From contig CM042090.1 of assembly GCA_023512835.1 (NCBI GenBank), forward strand, positions 52,563,365-52,627,364: 64,000 nucleotides of DNA. Direction: 5' to 3'. The translations under genes and the position numbers were made by a program. This DNA comes from Taxillus chinensis. Taxonomy: Eukaryota; Streptophyta; Magnoliopsida; Santalales; Loranthaceae. Below the pieces are notes generated by a model. It saw only the letters and a list, made by a program, of their open reading frames with translations, was not told where the DNA came from and searched no databases. Below, piece after piece: positions 22,585-33,582 of the stretch; within the stretch, counting starts at the first letter, position 1; each line of letters begins with the position of its first letter.

Positions 22585-25311
22585 ATGGCACCCAGAATCT
22601 CTCTATCCGGCGTTAATCCTGGCCATCTGGTTGATTGGAGTGCTGTCTCCAACCTGCCGGACTGGTTTTTCCATCTTCGCCCTCTACTAGAAGCCTCGCA
22701 TATACTCAACTTGATCTCTAATCCTGTCGATCTTCTTATAGACGACATTCGTGAGTATTACCAATGGATCCGCTGTACCACCGACTCAATCATCTCCTAT
22801 GTTCGCGGTGAATCCATTCTCATCACTCCCGCCGTACTCCGCACTGCTCTTTATCTTCCCCTCGATGAACCACAGCGCCCTGATGCCGATCCAATGGTGG
22901 CTTCTATGGGTTGCACCCAAAAAGGCAAGGAATACAAGGTGAAATCCTTCCAAGGTCACTATCGCTGTATGGCGACCATACTGAGTCGCTGTTTACTGGC
23001 TCGCACTTCAGCTCTGGACTTGGTTCCTTACGATCTTCTCCTAGCCATTTACGACATTTTTGAAGGTCTTCCGATGGACTGGGGGACATTTTTGTTCCGA
23101 CTGCTGCAGAATGGTCCCAAGAACCATTCTTTCGGGCGCATACTAAGCATCGTCTTCCGGCATCTTAATCCAAACCATTTCGCCCGCTATGATGCTGTTC
23201 CATTTCCCTCGGCTTATTACCTCCGTTATCTTACGCCGGATGGGAACATGATAGCCCGCTGTCCCTCAGCAGCTCTCCGCATTCTCCCTGCCTCGGAGCA
23301 ACAAGGCAGTTCTGTTGGTGACCCCTCCGACAGCCAAGCCCCTGACGTCAGTTCTGCTCCCCGATCCTCTCGGATTCGGTCCATTGCAGCACCCTCCCTT
23401 TCTCAAGCCTTCCAGCACAGCATCCGTGCCAAACCGTCCGAGGTTGCGGGGCCATCTCAGCGCAGTGCCCCTAAAGCTATTTCCTCAGCCCCCTTTGCTG
23501 CGGATGTCCCCACTCCCTCCACCTCATTTGTTCTTTGCCGCGGTTGATACCGTATTCGTTGCCGTCATTGCTGATGTCCCGGAATCTACTCCTGAAGCTC
23601 CTTTGCCTCCCCTACCTCAACCTCGAGATTACCTTGACCATCTCTCTGTCGACACCTTAACGGACCTATGGCTCCGTTTCAGCCTTGCCCACACTGCCTC
23701 CATTCCTGACAACGATCTCTGAGTGTTTTTCACACGCCATACCCAATCCCCAGAGACCATGATCATCTGAAACCTAGATCACGGCTTTCTTACGCCGGCC
23801 TCCATTCCAGATGTGTCGTTCCCTACCCCCTCCAGCCCAGTCCCTTCCGCCCGGGGTCCTTCCCCTGCTAAAGCTGGCCCCTCTTCTCCTGCTGACGCCA
23901 GTCCCGTGGTTGACCTATCTGGTCAAAGCGGGTCAGCTGCTCCAGATGCCTCTAATGCTCCGGATGCCCCTTCTGCTGCTGCTGTTGATACTCCTGCGGA
24001 CTCCTCTACCCAGCGCACTCCTGCTCCTGTTCATGCGAGGGAGTCCTCCAAACCTCCGGAGTTGGTCCTTGGGCGTGCCTCTTTTGGCACAGTCTACTCC
24101 GACGTTGTGCTCTCCGCCCAGCTGGACCGCCACGCTCAGGCTCACAGCGCCCAAATATCCGCCATCACCGCCAAGGTTGATACACTCGGCGCCCAACTTC
24201 TCTCCGCTCTCACTGACTCCTCCACTTCTATGGAGCAGAAAATGGATCTCGTCGCCTCGTCCGTCCATTCCTTGTCTACTTCCTTCGCGGACCTGGCGCA
24301 CACGATGGCTCGCCCTCCCGTTGCTTCCCGGCGATCTGCCAAACCGGGGGAGAGAGTGTCATCTGATCCTGCTCCTTCTTCACCACAACCATCCACTCAT
24401 GCTGAGAAGCGGTCTGCCTCTTCATTGCTTCCGGGAGTTCAAATTCCCAAACGTAGTCGTTTCTCTCAGCCAAGCTCCTCGAGTGCAGCTCTTCCTCCAT
24501 CCTCTCCATCCGCAGCTGACACCTTCCTCCCATCATACGCGGCGTGTGACCCTTCTGATGCGGATGGAAGCGTGCGTAAGGCAATGAAGTCCTTTGCTGA
24601 GTCTTCTGCCGAGAGAAGATGTCTCTCTGACATGTACCCTTTTTCCCCGGACGACATTCAGACCCTTTGTTCGGAAAAAGGACTCTTTACAACAGAAGAC
24701 ATTGACAACTTCTCCAGGGCTGCTAAAATGGAGATGAGGCTGTTTCCATCTCTATACAAGGATGGGCACTTGTTTGAAGTTCTGCCGTGCTGGAATGAAG
24801 GCTATCTTCCCAGTGTGGATCCCATTCTGTCCTTCATTGACGGAACTGCTGAGGATAGCAAGCCATGGAAAACTCTCTCAACTATCCTCATTCCGTACCG
24901 GATCATGTCGCCACATTTCATGATGGTTGTCTTCATGATTCAGTCCAAGCAAATGATTCTGATTGATTCTCATCAGATTGTGGAGCATTTTGTAAGAAAG
25001 AATCAATGGGAACTACTGTGTCTCAGGCTGACTGAAGCTGTGAAGAAAGCTGGATTATATGAAGAGTTGGGCATCACTCCCCCCGAGTCCAATCGAAAAG
25101 ATGAAGGCGACATTCCGGGGCAAGAAGTAAGTGCCACAACAGCCTGGATGGAGATAGGCTGGGGGCATTTGTCTGTTACTTCATCAAGTCATTCTTGACT
25201 GTGGACAAATCTTGGAGCCAACACACTACTTATACGATGAAGCAGACAATGGAGCTTAGAGAGAAAGCAACAACCATGATCTTCAAGTATAGTAAGCCTT
25301 ATGTACCTTAG
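22585..25311 (+). pseudogene. ORF3 of element C: plant-transposon-protein-like domain, linker, Ulp1-like protease; broken
   Basis: The ATG at 22585 (MAPRISLSGVNPGHLVDW) is chosen because A starts at the same residue and a leader-like sequence precedes it. Residues ~1-260 form a folded-looking domain with VRGESILITPAVLRTALYLP and MATILSRCLLARTSALDLVP, resembling the 'putative plant transposon protein' family. Residues ~270-600 are a Pro/Ala/Ser-rich linker with helical segments and PKRSRF. The rest resembles a C48 Ulp1-type SUMO/ubiquitin-like protease: His at 24914-24916 in SPHFMM and Asp at 24965-24967 in ILIDSHQ. Where B reads NSCGAFVCYF, C reads DRLGAFVCYF, so the catalytic Cys is gone. 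Other lesions: frameshift near 23530, TGA at 23720-23722 and 23768-23770, and frame changes at 25080-25150. The end, KPYVP and TAG, is at 25309-25311. Confidence 0.78.
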
Positions 25312-25442
25312 TGAAAATCTTGTATTAAGGCTATATTGTATTTTGTTGCTGATAAATGAAAATTGGTTGTGATGCATATTCTGTATGTTATCTTTCTGCA
25401 CTACTTACCAGATCAGATTACAAAGGGTTTGGGCATATCCAT

Positions 25443-25454
25443 AATTGGGGAGAT
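25443..25454 (+). other. Polypurine tract of element C
   Basis: AATTGGGGAGAT lies directly before the 3' LTR start TGTTGG at 25455; B and A have near-identical tracts in the same place. Confidence 0.85.
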
Positions 25455-26755
25455 TGTTGGATCAAGCCCAGAATTTGGATAATGCTAATAAAGCCTTATG
25501 TAATTTGATCTGAGATCTTTTGTGTTTCTTTGATCGTTGCAGAAGATATGTTATTAATTTGAAGATACACTTGTAAGAGCAAAGCTAAGGACAGGATACA
25601 TAATCCTGATCCGGACAAGAGTGAGTGTCGTCAAACACTTGGTAAATAACCAAGTCACCAATACATACGGAATAAGAAACATTCGTGCGGACTAAGAACT
25701 TACAAGCTACGGATTGCAGAATATGTTCCTAGTGCCTCAAACGGACTAAGTCAAACTGATGCAAAGTAAGAGTCTTGGTCTACAAGGTTGCACGAAGTAA
25801 AAGGTTAAGTCTTCCCCTCAAACGAACTAAAGAAGACACGGAGTAAGGGATCCGAGTCTTTCATAGATACAGAGTAAGGAAATATTGATGCGGAATAAGG
25901 ACCCGAGTCTTTATTTCCACGGAGTAAGGAAATTAGACACGGAGTAAGGAAATTAGATGCGGAGTAAGGAATCCGGGCCACTCACTCATACGGAGTAAGG
26001 AACTTACATACGGAGTAAGGAACTTACATGCGGGATAAGGAAGCACTGACACAGACTAAGGATTCCAGTACCTAATAGATACGGAGTAAGCAACCACTGA
26101 CACGGAGTAAGGTTCCGAGTTTCATTAGCAACAGAGTAAGGAAAATTACACCGAATCAAGAAGATGCTACTTCAAACTACCGCATTTAAAGTTATCAGCT
26201 CGTGGTGTCCCAATGTAAGACAAACTCATTGAGAACCTAAAGAATCTTACACGTTGATCACCCGGATATGTGGACACAACCTCAATTATATTTGGGAACT
26301 CACAAGGCACTTATACTCTTCAAACCCAAGATCTTGAGCTCCACAAACCGCAGCAGTCAAGGCAGAGAGATTACCGAGGAATAGTTAGTGCTGAACGCAT
26401 TCCGGAACTACAAGTTCCAAGGTTGTCTCTTAGGAATGTTTGTATAAATATTCATACTTGTACATTTGTGAAGGGGTGCGTATGTGTGCGAACGAGCCTG
26501 AATAACCTGTGTATGCACAAGAGCTCAAAGAGATAATCTAGGCTAGTGTGTGAATCCCTTTGTAAACAGAGTGTAAGAGAGTCTTTCTTCCATTTTGTTG
26601 TATTTATCTCTTGATAATAAAACAAAATACTTCCACTATCTGGTTATCTTACGCAGTGATTCTATCACTTGACTAGATTAGTGTAGTACCTGAAGAGATC
26701 AAAAGAGTTTCGATAAGAGCCTATTCACCCCCATCTAGGCTCCAAGGGACCATCA
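25455..26755 (+). repeat. 3' LTR of Copia element C
   Basis: A 1301-bp LTR from TGTTGGATCAAGCC to GGGACCATCA, followed by the target duplication ATATC and then by the pol of B. It matches the 5' LTR of C throughout; differences seen are mostly single-base transitions, plus a short insertion in the 5' copy near 14405-14430. The TATA box is at 26443-26450. Confidence 0.95.
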
Positions 26756-27717
26756 ATATCATTTTCGGATCAACTAATCCGAAACTTTGTGATGAGTTCG
26801 CCAAGTTGATGACTGGCAAGTTTGAGAAGAGTATGATGGGAGAACTGTCCTACTTCCTTGGGATTGAGGTCAAACAACTAAAGGAAGGGATCTTCATCAA
26901 CCAAGCTAAGTACACTCGTGACTTAATCAAGAAGTTTGGTATGGAAGGCTCATCTCCTATCAAAACTCCAATGCTAGTCAGTGCCAAGTTAGACCCAGAT
27001 GTTGATGGCAAATCAGTGAATGTGACTAAGTACAGAGGGATGATTGGATCCTTGCTGTATCTTACAGCAAGTCGCCCGGACATAATGTTTGCAACTTGCA
27101 TCTGCACAAGAAATCAGGCAAATCCCAAAGAGTCACATATGTTTCATGTAAAATGGATATTAAGGTATCTCAAAGGGGTGATGAATTTGGGACTCTGGTA
27201 CCCAAAAGAGTCCAACTTCGCCTTATCCGGATATTCTGATGCTGATTTTGCCGGGTGCTGCATAGACAGGAAAAGCACCAGTGGTACATGTCAATTCCTT
27301 GGAAACAGATTGATCTCTTGGTTCAAGAAAAGCGAATTCCGTATCAACCTCTATCGCCAGGCGGAATATATAGTTGTTGGGAGTTCTTTGCGCACGCTTC
27401 TCTGGATGCACGTTAACTTCATCGACTACGGCTTCAACATGACATCTGTTCCACTCTACTGTAACAATACCAGTGCTATTGCTATCAGCAATAATCCCGT
27501 CATGCATCCAAAGACAAAACATATTGAGGTCAGGCATCATTTCATTTGCGATCATGTTCTTAAAAAGCACATATCCCTGGAACATGTTGCTACTGAAGAT
27601 CAACTGGCGGATATACTTACAAAGCCCCTACCTGATGTAAGATTTTCTGAACTTCTTCTTAATTGTTATCCATCAGTAGTTATATTCAGAACATGCATCG
27701 TTGTACTTCATGGTTAG
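26756..27717 (+). pseudogene. pol: pol of Copia element B, second part (RT end and RNase H)
   Basis: After the 5-bp duplication the RT resumes with IFGSTNPKLCDEFAKLM and continues through [14 protein letters not shown] and the RNase H region (SDADFAG, AEYIVVGSSL) to LADILTKPLPDVRFSELL. The usual C-terminus IRLGMLDFSA is missing: a deletion of several tens of bases at about 27655-27665 joins the frame to spacer sequence, ending at 27717. Up to that point the frame is open, with some altered residues in the RNase H region ([13 protein letters not shown] in place of the Ser-rich stretch of C and H). Confidence 0.9.
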
Positions 27718-29418
27718 TGATAGATACTGAACTTCATGTTTAACTATCTTACTTTAGTCGTGTAAATGTTCTGATATTTCTCACTAAGTTCATAATGGGA
27801 GGATGCTTGCTTATCCGGACTGACAGTGAATCAAGCAAACATAATTAAATTTATATGACACAAATCCTATTCTGATGTCATGAATTCAACTCCATTTTCC
27901 ATCACATGTCTTATGATTTCATAACTGACTGAAATATCTAAGATGCATGGTTGAGGAATGATTTGGGATAGCTCGGACTGAAAGTGGAAATTCACTGTCG
28001 GCTGATTAGCTGCTTGAGTGGAGTAAATCAAGGATAGGCAACAATTTCTCTCATTTCATCATAAAACAGGAAACGTCTTAACAGGCTCTAAAAGTCCACG
28101 GGGGAGAAATTGCTCTCTCTATTATCTAGTAATACCCCTGGATTCATATTTCATGACCTCTCTCCTGGCTGTCTATCTGAGGGGGAGTCATCCTCGAGAA
28201 GATTGCATCAAAATGATTCGCTGATCTCAGGGGGAGAGAATACTTCATTGAATCTTAAGTAAGGCCCCCTGTTTCAGCAAAAGGCATGACTACAGGGCGA
28301 GAGAATGCTTATTATTAAGTAATGCCTCTCTGATATGTGTCGGATGTTCCGCCCTATAACTCTCACTTATAAAGCTGATTGGATTTGCACTATTGAATCG
28401 GAATTGTGGATTGCTTGGCTGTTATCTTCCTCTTCCTAGCATTTTAGGCATGACAGTCGGTTGTAACATCATACATCATGTGCTCTTCCTTCCATTTTCA
28501 CTCATACATTCTCTGATGGATGAAGTCATATAAATCAAATTGATCTTTGCTCTCATTTTCAGTATGAAGGATTGACTATGTTGACCTGTTGGATTTATGT
28601 GTTAATTATCCCACACATACATTGATTTCAGTATGATGGCTTTCACTTCTTATGTATGTGTCTAGCACTTAACTTCTTATACATAAGTTCTGTTTCTTCT
28701 TAGTACGGATTGTGTGTTATACTCTTATATTGTTTATCCGGACTAACCTGAACCTGACGAGACTTGCTCTTCAAAGCATCTATTTGTTAAGTCACAGGTT
28801 CAGATTCTCTTTGCATTTCATTGCTCTATCCTGTCAGATGTCTCGGATTTTTGACGTGTTGTGGTACTTCATACTCCCTCGACATCAAGACCGCAAAGGA
28901 ATCATCTCTTTTCAACACTGTTATACTGATACAGTTAGTCAGTCTCATCCGGATGATCTTTATATGGATTATCCTGCTCCGGATGAAAGTCGGTTTATTT
29001 CCTCCTGACTCTTGGAATTCTCAATTCGCGATAAACCAAGTAATTATCTTACATCGCTTATTTTTTAGGAGGGATAATGATGGTTCATTTAATGCACGCA
29101 TCGAGCCCAATACTTATCTTTTCAAAAATCCGGAAGTATGCCTACAACTATCATCTTTGAATGGTTAGCACTGCCGCCATGTCATAAGTCTATTCGATGG
29201 CGCTAATCCATCACTTCTAATGACATAAGGAAGTCGAGTCGCTCACTGTTCATTTCGCTTAAACTCGAGACCCACTCACTTCCACGGAAAGGATCCTATT
29301 TATACCGCACTATCGGCGTCGGCCGAGGTTATCACTACCAACTCTCAAAACCCTAAACCCTCGCCGCACCTATTCCAGCAAAGCTCTTCTCTCCTTCTCC
29401 CTTACTCTTTCACTCTCA
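27718..29418 (+). other. Spacer between pol and ORF3 of element B
   Basis: No credible gene is visible. The layout matches the spacer of C but the sequence has diverged clearly. GGGGGAG motifs occur at 28100-28106, 28181-28187 and 28230-28236. Candidate promoter elements for ORF3 are in the last 125 bp. Confidence 0.7.
29297..29360 (+). promoter_or_regulatory. Candidate ORF3 promoter of element B (TATA-like box and telo-box)
   Basis: TATTTATA at 29297-29304 is 122 bp upstream of the ATG at 29419, the same spacing as in C although the intervening sequence differs. AAACCCTAAACCC at 29348-29360 is a double telo-box, followed by a CT-rich leader. The retained arrangement in a divergent copy supports function; it remains an inference. 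Confidence 0.52.
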
Positions 29419-32158
29419 ATGGCATCCCAAGCTCTCTATGGTGTTGTTCCTGGCCATCTTGTCGATTGGTTCGGAATCTCTGATCCTCTAGCATGGCTCC
29501 ACGAGGTTCGCCAGCTACTCGAGCATAGCAACCTTTTCGCACTTGTTTCTCCCCCGGCCGATCTTCTAGTGTCGGACGTCCTGACCTTCCATCAGCACTC
29601 CACCTCCACTAAGGAGTTTATCCTTTCTGTGGTTCGAGGGGAAACTATCAAGATCACACCTCAGGTGATCCGGGATGTTTTCAACCTTCCTGCCGGCGAT
29701 GACATCCGACCAAACGCTGCTGCCATGGATGCTTCCATAGGGTGTCCTAATAAGGTGAAGGAGTACAAAATGAAGTCTTTCCATGGTCCTCACCGCTGTA
29801 TGGCCACCATACTCAACCGGTGTCTTCTGGCTCGCTCCACGGCTCTCGACTCAGTTCCGTACGATCTCCTGCTGGCGATGTATGCGGTTTTTGAGTCACT
29901 GCCACTTGACTGGGGCAACTTTCCCTTCTAGGTGTTGCGGAATAGGAAACGGAACTCGTCTTTTGGATGGATTCTGTCCCAAATCTTTCGGCATCTTCAC
30001 CCCGCGCACTTCCAGGGTGAACTGGTGATTCCCTTCCCGGCGTCCTACTACTTCCGCCATCTTACTGCCGACGGGATCCTCACCGTTTGCCGCCCTCTAG
30101 TCTCCCGTGCCCTTGCTGTCGCTTCAGAATAGCAAGCGAGTTTTGTTAGTGAACCTGTTGCTAGCTCGGGCCACGAAGTTAGTTCTGCTCTCCGGTCAGT
30201 TCACTCCCGCATCCGGTCTATTGCCGCTCCGGCACGCTCCCGCAGTTCGCTGCACAGCGTTCGGGCTGACCCGTCTACTGCTGCAGGGCCCTCTCAGCTG
30301 CCCTTCCATGAGGCTACCACATCCGCCTCTCTTGCTGATGTCCCTGCCTCTCTTCCTGTTGTTGTTGCTGCTGCTGCTCCTGATGCTGCTGCTGATGCTC
30401 CCGCACCCATCTCTCCGGTCACAGCGGCTGTTGCTTCTGTTCTTCCAGACCTTCCATCTTCTCCTGCGGAAGCCTCTCCCGCTCACTCTCTAGCCCTCCA
30501 GGACTACCTCGACCATCTCCCCACCGACCTACTGAATGACTGCTGGCTGTGCTTCAGCCTCGCCATTACTGCTGACATCCCAGAACCTACCCTCCGGGTG
30601 TTTTATGCTCAACACACCCAGACCCCGGAGGAAATGCTTATTTGGAACTGCTATCACGGCTTTGTAACGTCGTCGCTCCTAAAAGGCTGCACCTCCTGCT
30701 GCTACCTCTTCTGGGCCTGCCCATGACGCACGGACACTTGTCCCTGCTGAGGCTGGTCCCTCTTATCCTGCGGATATCCCTACTATTGACCTCTCTGGTC
30801 AAAGTGGATCTGCTGCCCCTCCTGCTACTGCTGCTGTACAACCACCGCCCTCTCCTGCTGCCGCCGACTCTACCCTGCCCACACCTGCCCCTCTTCATGC
30901 GGGCGAGTCCTCGAAAGCTCCCGCCTTTGGTCTTGGGCGCGCCTCTTTTGCCACTATTTTATCTGAGGTTGCTTTCTCCGCCCAACTCGATCGCCTTGCT
31001 GAGGACAGTCGTCTTCAGACCCAGGCCCTTTCCGACCATGTCCGGGCCATGGGTGCCAAGCTTCTTTCTGCCTTCTCCTCTACCTCTCTCTCCATGGATC
31101 AGAAGCTAGAGCGGCTTGCCGCGTCTTTCTCTGACTTGTCCACCTCCATTGCGGACTTAACGCAAGTCATGGCTAGTCCCTCCCGCTCTCGCCGATCTGC
31201 CAAACCAAGGGAGAAATCATCTGATCCTTCCCCTCTTTCCACTACTGGCGTTGCCTCTCGGAAACGGTTTGCACCTGCTCTTCCTCCGGGCCTTCCAGTG
31301 CCTAAACGCAGCCGTTTCTCCACTGGCCAGACCAGCTCTCCCACTCCTGCTGTTCCATCTGGTGCCATCTCCTTCCTCCCTTCATACATGGAATTGCATC
31401 TGGATGATGCTGATGGGAGCATTCTTGCTGCGGCCAAGGCCTATGCCTTCTCCACTCCAGAGCGCCGATGTGTGTCTGCCTCGTCCCCCTTCGAACCTCA
31501 AGACATCTGGACCATACTATCTGAGGAGGGACAATTTTCCACTGATGACATCGACAACTATGCTCTGGCGGTAAAGATGCAATTGAGGCTATTCCCCTCT
31601 TTACTTGAGGAAGGCCTTGATTTTGATGTTCTTCCTTGCTGGGTTGAAAACCAGTTTCCTGCTGTGGACGTTATTCTATCCTACATCAATGGTACAGCAG
31701 AGAACAGCCGACCATGGACCTCTCTGTCCATTGTTTTCATTCCCTTCCGGGTCGACTCCCCACATTTCATGCTGACTGTTTTCCTGATCAAAGAGAAGAA
31801 AATCTTGCTTCTGGATTCTCATCAGGTTGTTGACCGCCCGATTAGAAAGAATCAGATGAGGAGTCTCGTTTGAACCTTGTCGGATACAATCAGACAGAGT
31901 TCTCTCTACGAAGACTTGAATCTACCGTCTCTTGGTCAGGATGAAGTACTCATGGGGACGATCCGGAACAAGAAAAATGTGCCCCAGCAACCCGATGGAA
32001 ACAGTTGTGGAGCCTTTGTCTGCTACTTCTTGAAATCTGTTATCTCCTTCGATGATGACTGGAAAAATATCATCGAGTTCTCCAAAAAGCAGATAGTGGC
32101 ACTACGAGAGCATGCAGCAAGGATGATCTTCAAATATAGTAAGTCGTATGTACCATAA
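29419..32158 (+). pseudogene. ORF3 of element B: plant-transposon-protein-like domain plus Ulp1-like protease with intact catalytic motifs; broken by stops
   Basis: The start is MASQALYGVVPGHLVDW. The N-terminal domain (VVRGETIKITPQVIRDVFNLP, MATILNRCLLARSTALDSVP) aligns with A and C but is clearly more diverged than pol. A TAG at 29929-29931 falls on the codon that is TGA in A and CGA in C. Further stops follow, for example at 30130-30132 and about 30724, before an Ala/Pro-rich linker and the basic PKRSRF motif near 31300. The Ulp1-like region keeps His (31763-31765, SPHFML), Asp (31814-31816, LLLDSHQ), the Gln-containing VPQQPDGN and Cys (32006-32008, NSCGAFVCYF), with one TGA at 31871-31873 inside the domain. 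The ORF ends with YVP and TAA at 32158. This is the best copy for recognising the protease. Confidence 0.8.
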
Positions 32159-32286
32159 TTTATATTAGTACTAAGGCTTAATGTATTCTCTTGTGAATCG
32201 AGTCGAACTGTTCTCTTTAATCCTTACCTCTGTGTTATTTCTTGCTGCCTTACCGGATCAGATTACAAAGGGTTTGGCATATCCAT

Positions 32287-32298
32287 ATTGGGGGAGAC
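32287..32298 (+). other. Polypurine tract of element B
   Basis: ATTGGGGGAGAC lies directly before the 3' LTR at 32299, as in A and C. Confidence 0.85.
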
Positions 32299-33582
32299 TG
32301 TTGGATCAAACCGAGAATTTGGATAATGCGGAACAAACCCTATGTAATTTAACTCGAGATGTTTCATGTTTACCATTAAGTCTGTGCACCTACTCATGTG
32401 AGGACAAAGCTAAGGACAGGATACATAATCCTGATCCGGATCATCATGAGTGTCGTTATTCACTTGGTATATAACCAAGTCATCATCCGGAGTAAGGACC
32501 CTTCGTGCTGATTAAACACTTGACAAAACGACTAGGAACCCGCGTCTAACACTCAGCTAGATTATGTCAATTAATGCGGAGTAAGTTCCTGAGTTTACAT
32601 CTTGCACGGAGTAAAAGAGACTTGTGAAAGAGAAAGAATCGAAGTTGTCACTCCAATCGGACTAAGGAAAAGAAGACACGGACGAAGAAATCCGAGTCTG
32701 TCATTCGAGCAGAGTAAGGGCAACTGTTGTGGAGTAAGGACATCAAATGCGGAATAAGGAATCTGAACCATTACTCATGCGGAGTAAGGAAGCGCTGATG
32801 CGGAGTAAGCTTTCCGAACCACTACTCATGCGGAGTAAGGAAGCGTTGACATGGAATAAGGATTCCAGGACTTCATTCATACGGAGTAAGCAATCACTGA
32901 TACGAAGTAAGGATCCGAGCTTCGTTCATGCGGAGTAAGGAACCTTGCAACGGACCAAGAAGACGCTGCTTCATCTCTCCAAGCCGCAATTAATGCTAGC
33001 AGCTCGCTACGTCCCGATGTAAGACAAACTCATTGAATACCTAAATTGTCTGACACGTGGAACACACGGAGATATGGACGCAGTCTCAAATGTAATTGGA
33101 ATCAAGCAAAGAATTCATTACAACTTATGCTTCCAATATTTCGAGCTCCACATCCGCAGCAGTTAAAGCTTCAGCATTTTCCGATGAAGAACTTCAATGC
33201 TCCACACTGCTCGGAAAATGCAGTTCCAAGATAGATTTCTAGGATGTCTATATATATCCCTGAAGCAATGTAAATAAGAATGCGTGTGCTTACTTGTACT
33301 TATACACTCATAAGCGTATATCTTGTAAAGAGCCAAACACAGAGATTCACTGCCAAGTGTGTATAACTATAACAGAGTGTTGTGTTATAATCAGCTACAA
33401 TGCTGTTTTGCTTTGTTGTAATTATCTTCAGATAATAAAACAACATACTTCCACTACCTGGTTAATCTTCCGCACTGATTTTATCCGTTTAACCAGAGTG
33501 AGTGTCTAAGCCATTAAGAGAGAGAAAGAATTTTCAAAGAGCCTATTCACCCCCCCCCCCTTTAGGCTCTCCAGGACCAACA
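32299..33582 (+). repeat. 3' LTR of Copia element B
   Basis: The 1284-bp LTR runs from TGTTGGATCAAACC to CCAGGACCAACA. It is a diverged relative of the A/C/H LTRs but keeps the GGAGTAAGGA-type motifs (about 32575-32945), a TATATATA box at 33249-33256, AATAAA near 33436 and a run of C residues just before the end. Sequence of Gypsy element D follows at 33583. Confidence 0.92.

Larger units (their letters stand above)
13832..26755 (+). mobile_element. Copia element C (Sirevirus-like), full structure, 12.9 kb
   Basis: This copy is structurally complete: 5' LTR, primer site, gag, pol, spacer, ORF3, polypurine tract and 3' LTR, flanked by the 5-bp duplication ATATC (13827-13831 and 26756-26760). 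It interrupts the reverse transcriptase of B exactly at the YVDDI motif. The two LTRs are close to each other in length (1309 and 1301 bp) and sequence, which suggests a fairly recent insertion. All three ORFs carry stops or frameshifts, so it is not autonomous now. It is the best reference copy of the family in this window. Confidence 0.96.
11537..33582 (+). mobile_element. Copia element B (plus), interrupted by A and C; 5' part outside the window
   Basis: B is made of 11537-13831 and 26756-33582. The pol reading frame stops at the LTR of C in YVDDI and resumes at 26761 with IFGSTNPKLCDEF, proving continuity across the 12.9-kb insertion. The element then runs through RNase H, spacer, ORF3, polypurine tract and 3' LTR. 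Its 5' LTR, gag and protease lie to the left of A, outside the window. B itself interrupts the integrase of Gypsy element D: after CCAACA at 33582 the D sequence TAACCCATATAGTG follows directly. Coordinates enclose A's junction and all of C. Confidence 0.92.

Noticed and set aside
23080..23110. An intron acceptor (TTTTTGTTC...CTGCTGCAG) near the codon-172 stop of ORF3
   Set aside because: No matching donor site was found and the frame is continuous through this point in C.
23933..24584. Arg/Gly-rich open frames on the opposite strand of ORF3 (also 1679-2412 plus in A and 30196-31437 minus in B)
   Set aside because: They are antisense shadows of the same low-complexity linker.
23811..24587. 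A 258-codon open frame rich in Leu and Pro in C, with counterparts at 1488-2267 and 2418-2762 (minus) in A and 30107-31109 in B
   Set aside because: It is the shifted-frame shadow of the Pro/Ala/Ser-rich linker of ORF3; the composition follows from CCT/GCT codons read one base off and no motif is present.
22585..25311. ORF3 as a retroviral-type env gene
   Set aside because: The location fits Sirevirus env-like ORFs, but no signal peptide, transmembrane segment or fusion-peptide-like stretch is visible, and the C-terminal part fits a Ulp1-type protease.
29347..29360. Interstitial telomere repeat
   Set aside because: Only about two CCCTAAA units are present, at a fixed distance before an ATG in several copies; a telo-box promoter motif explains it better.
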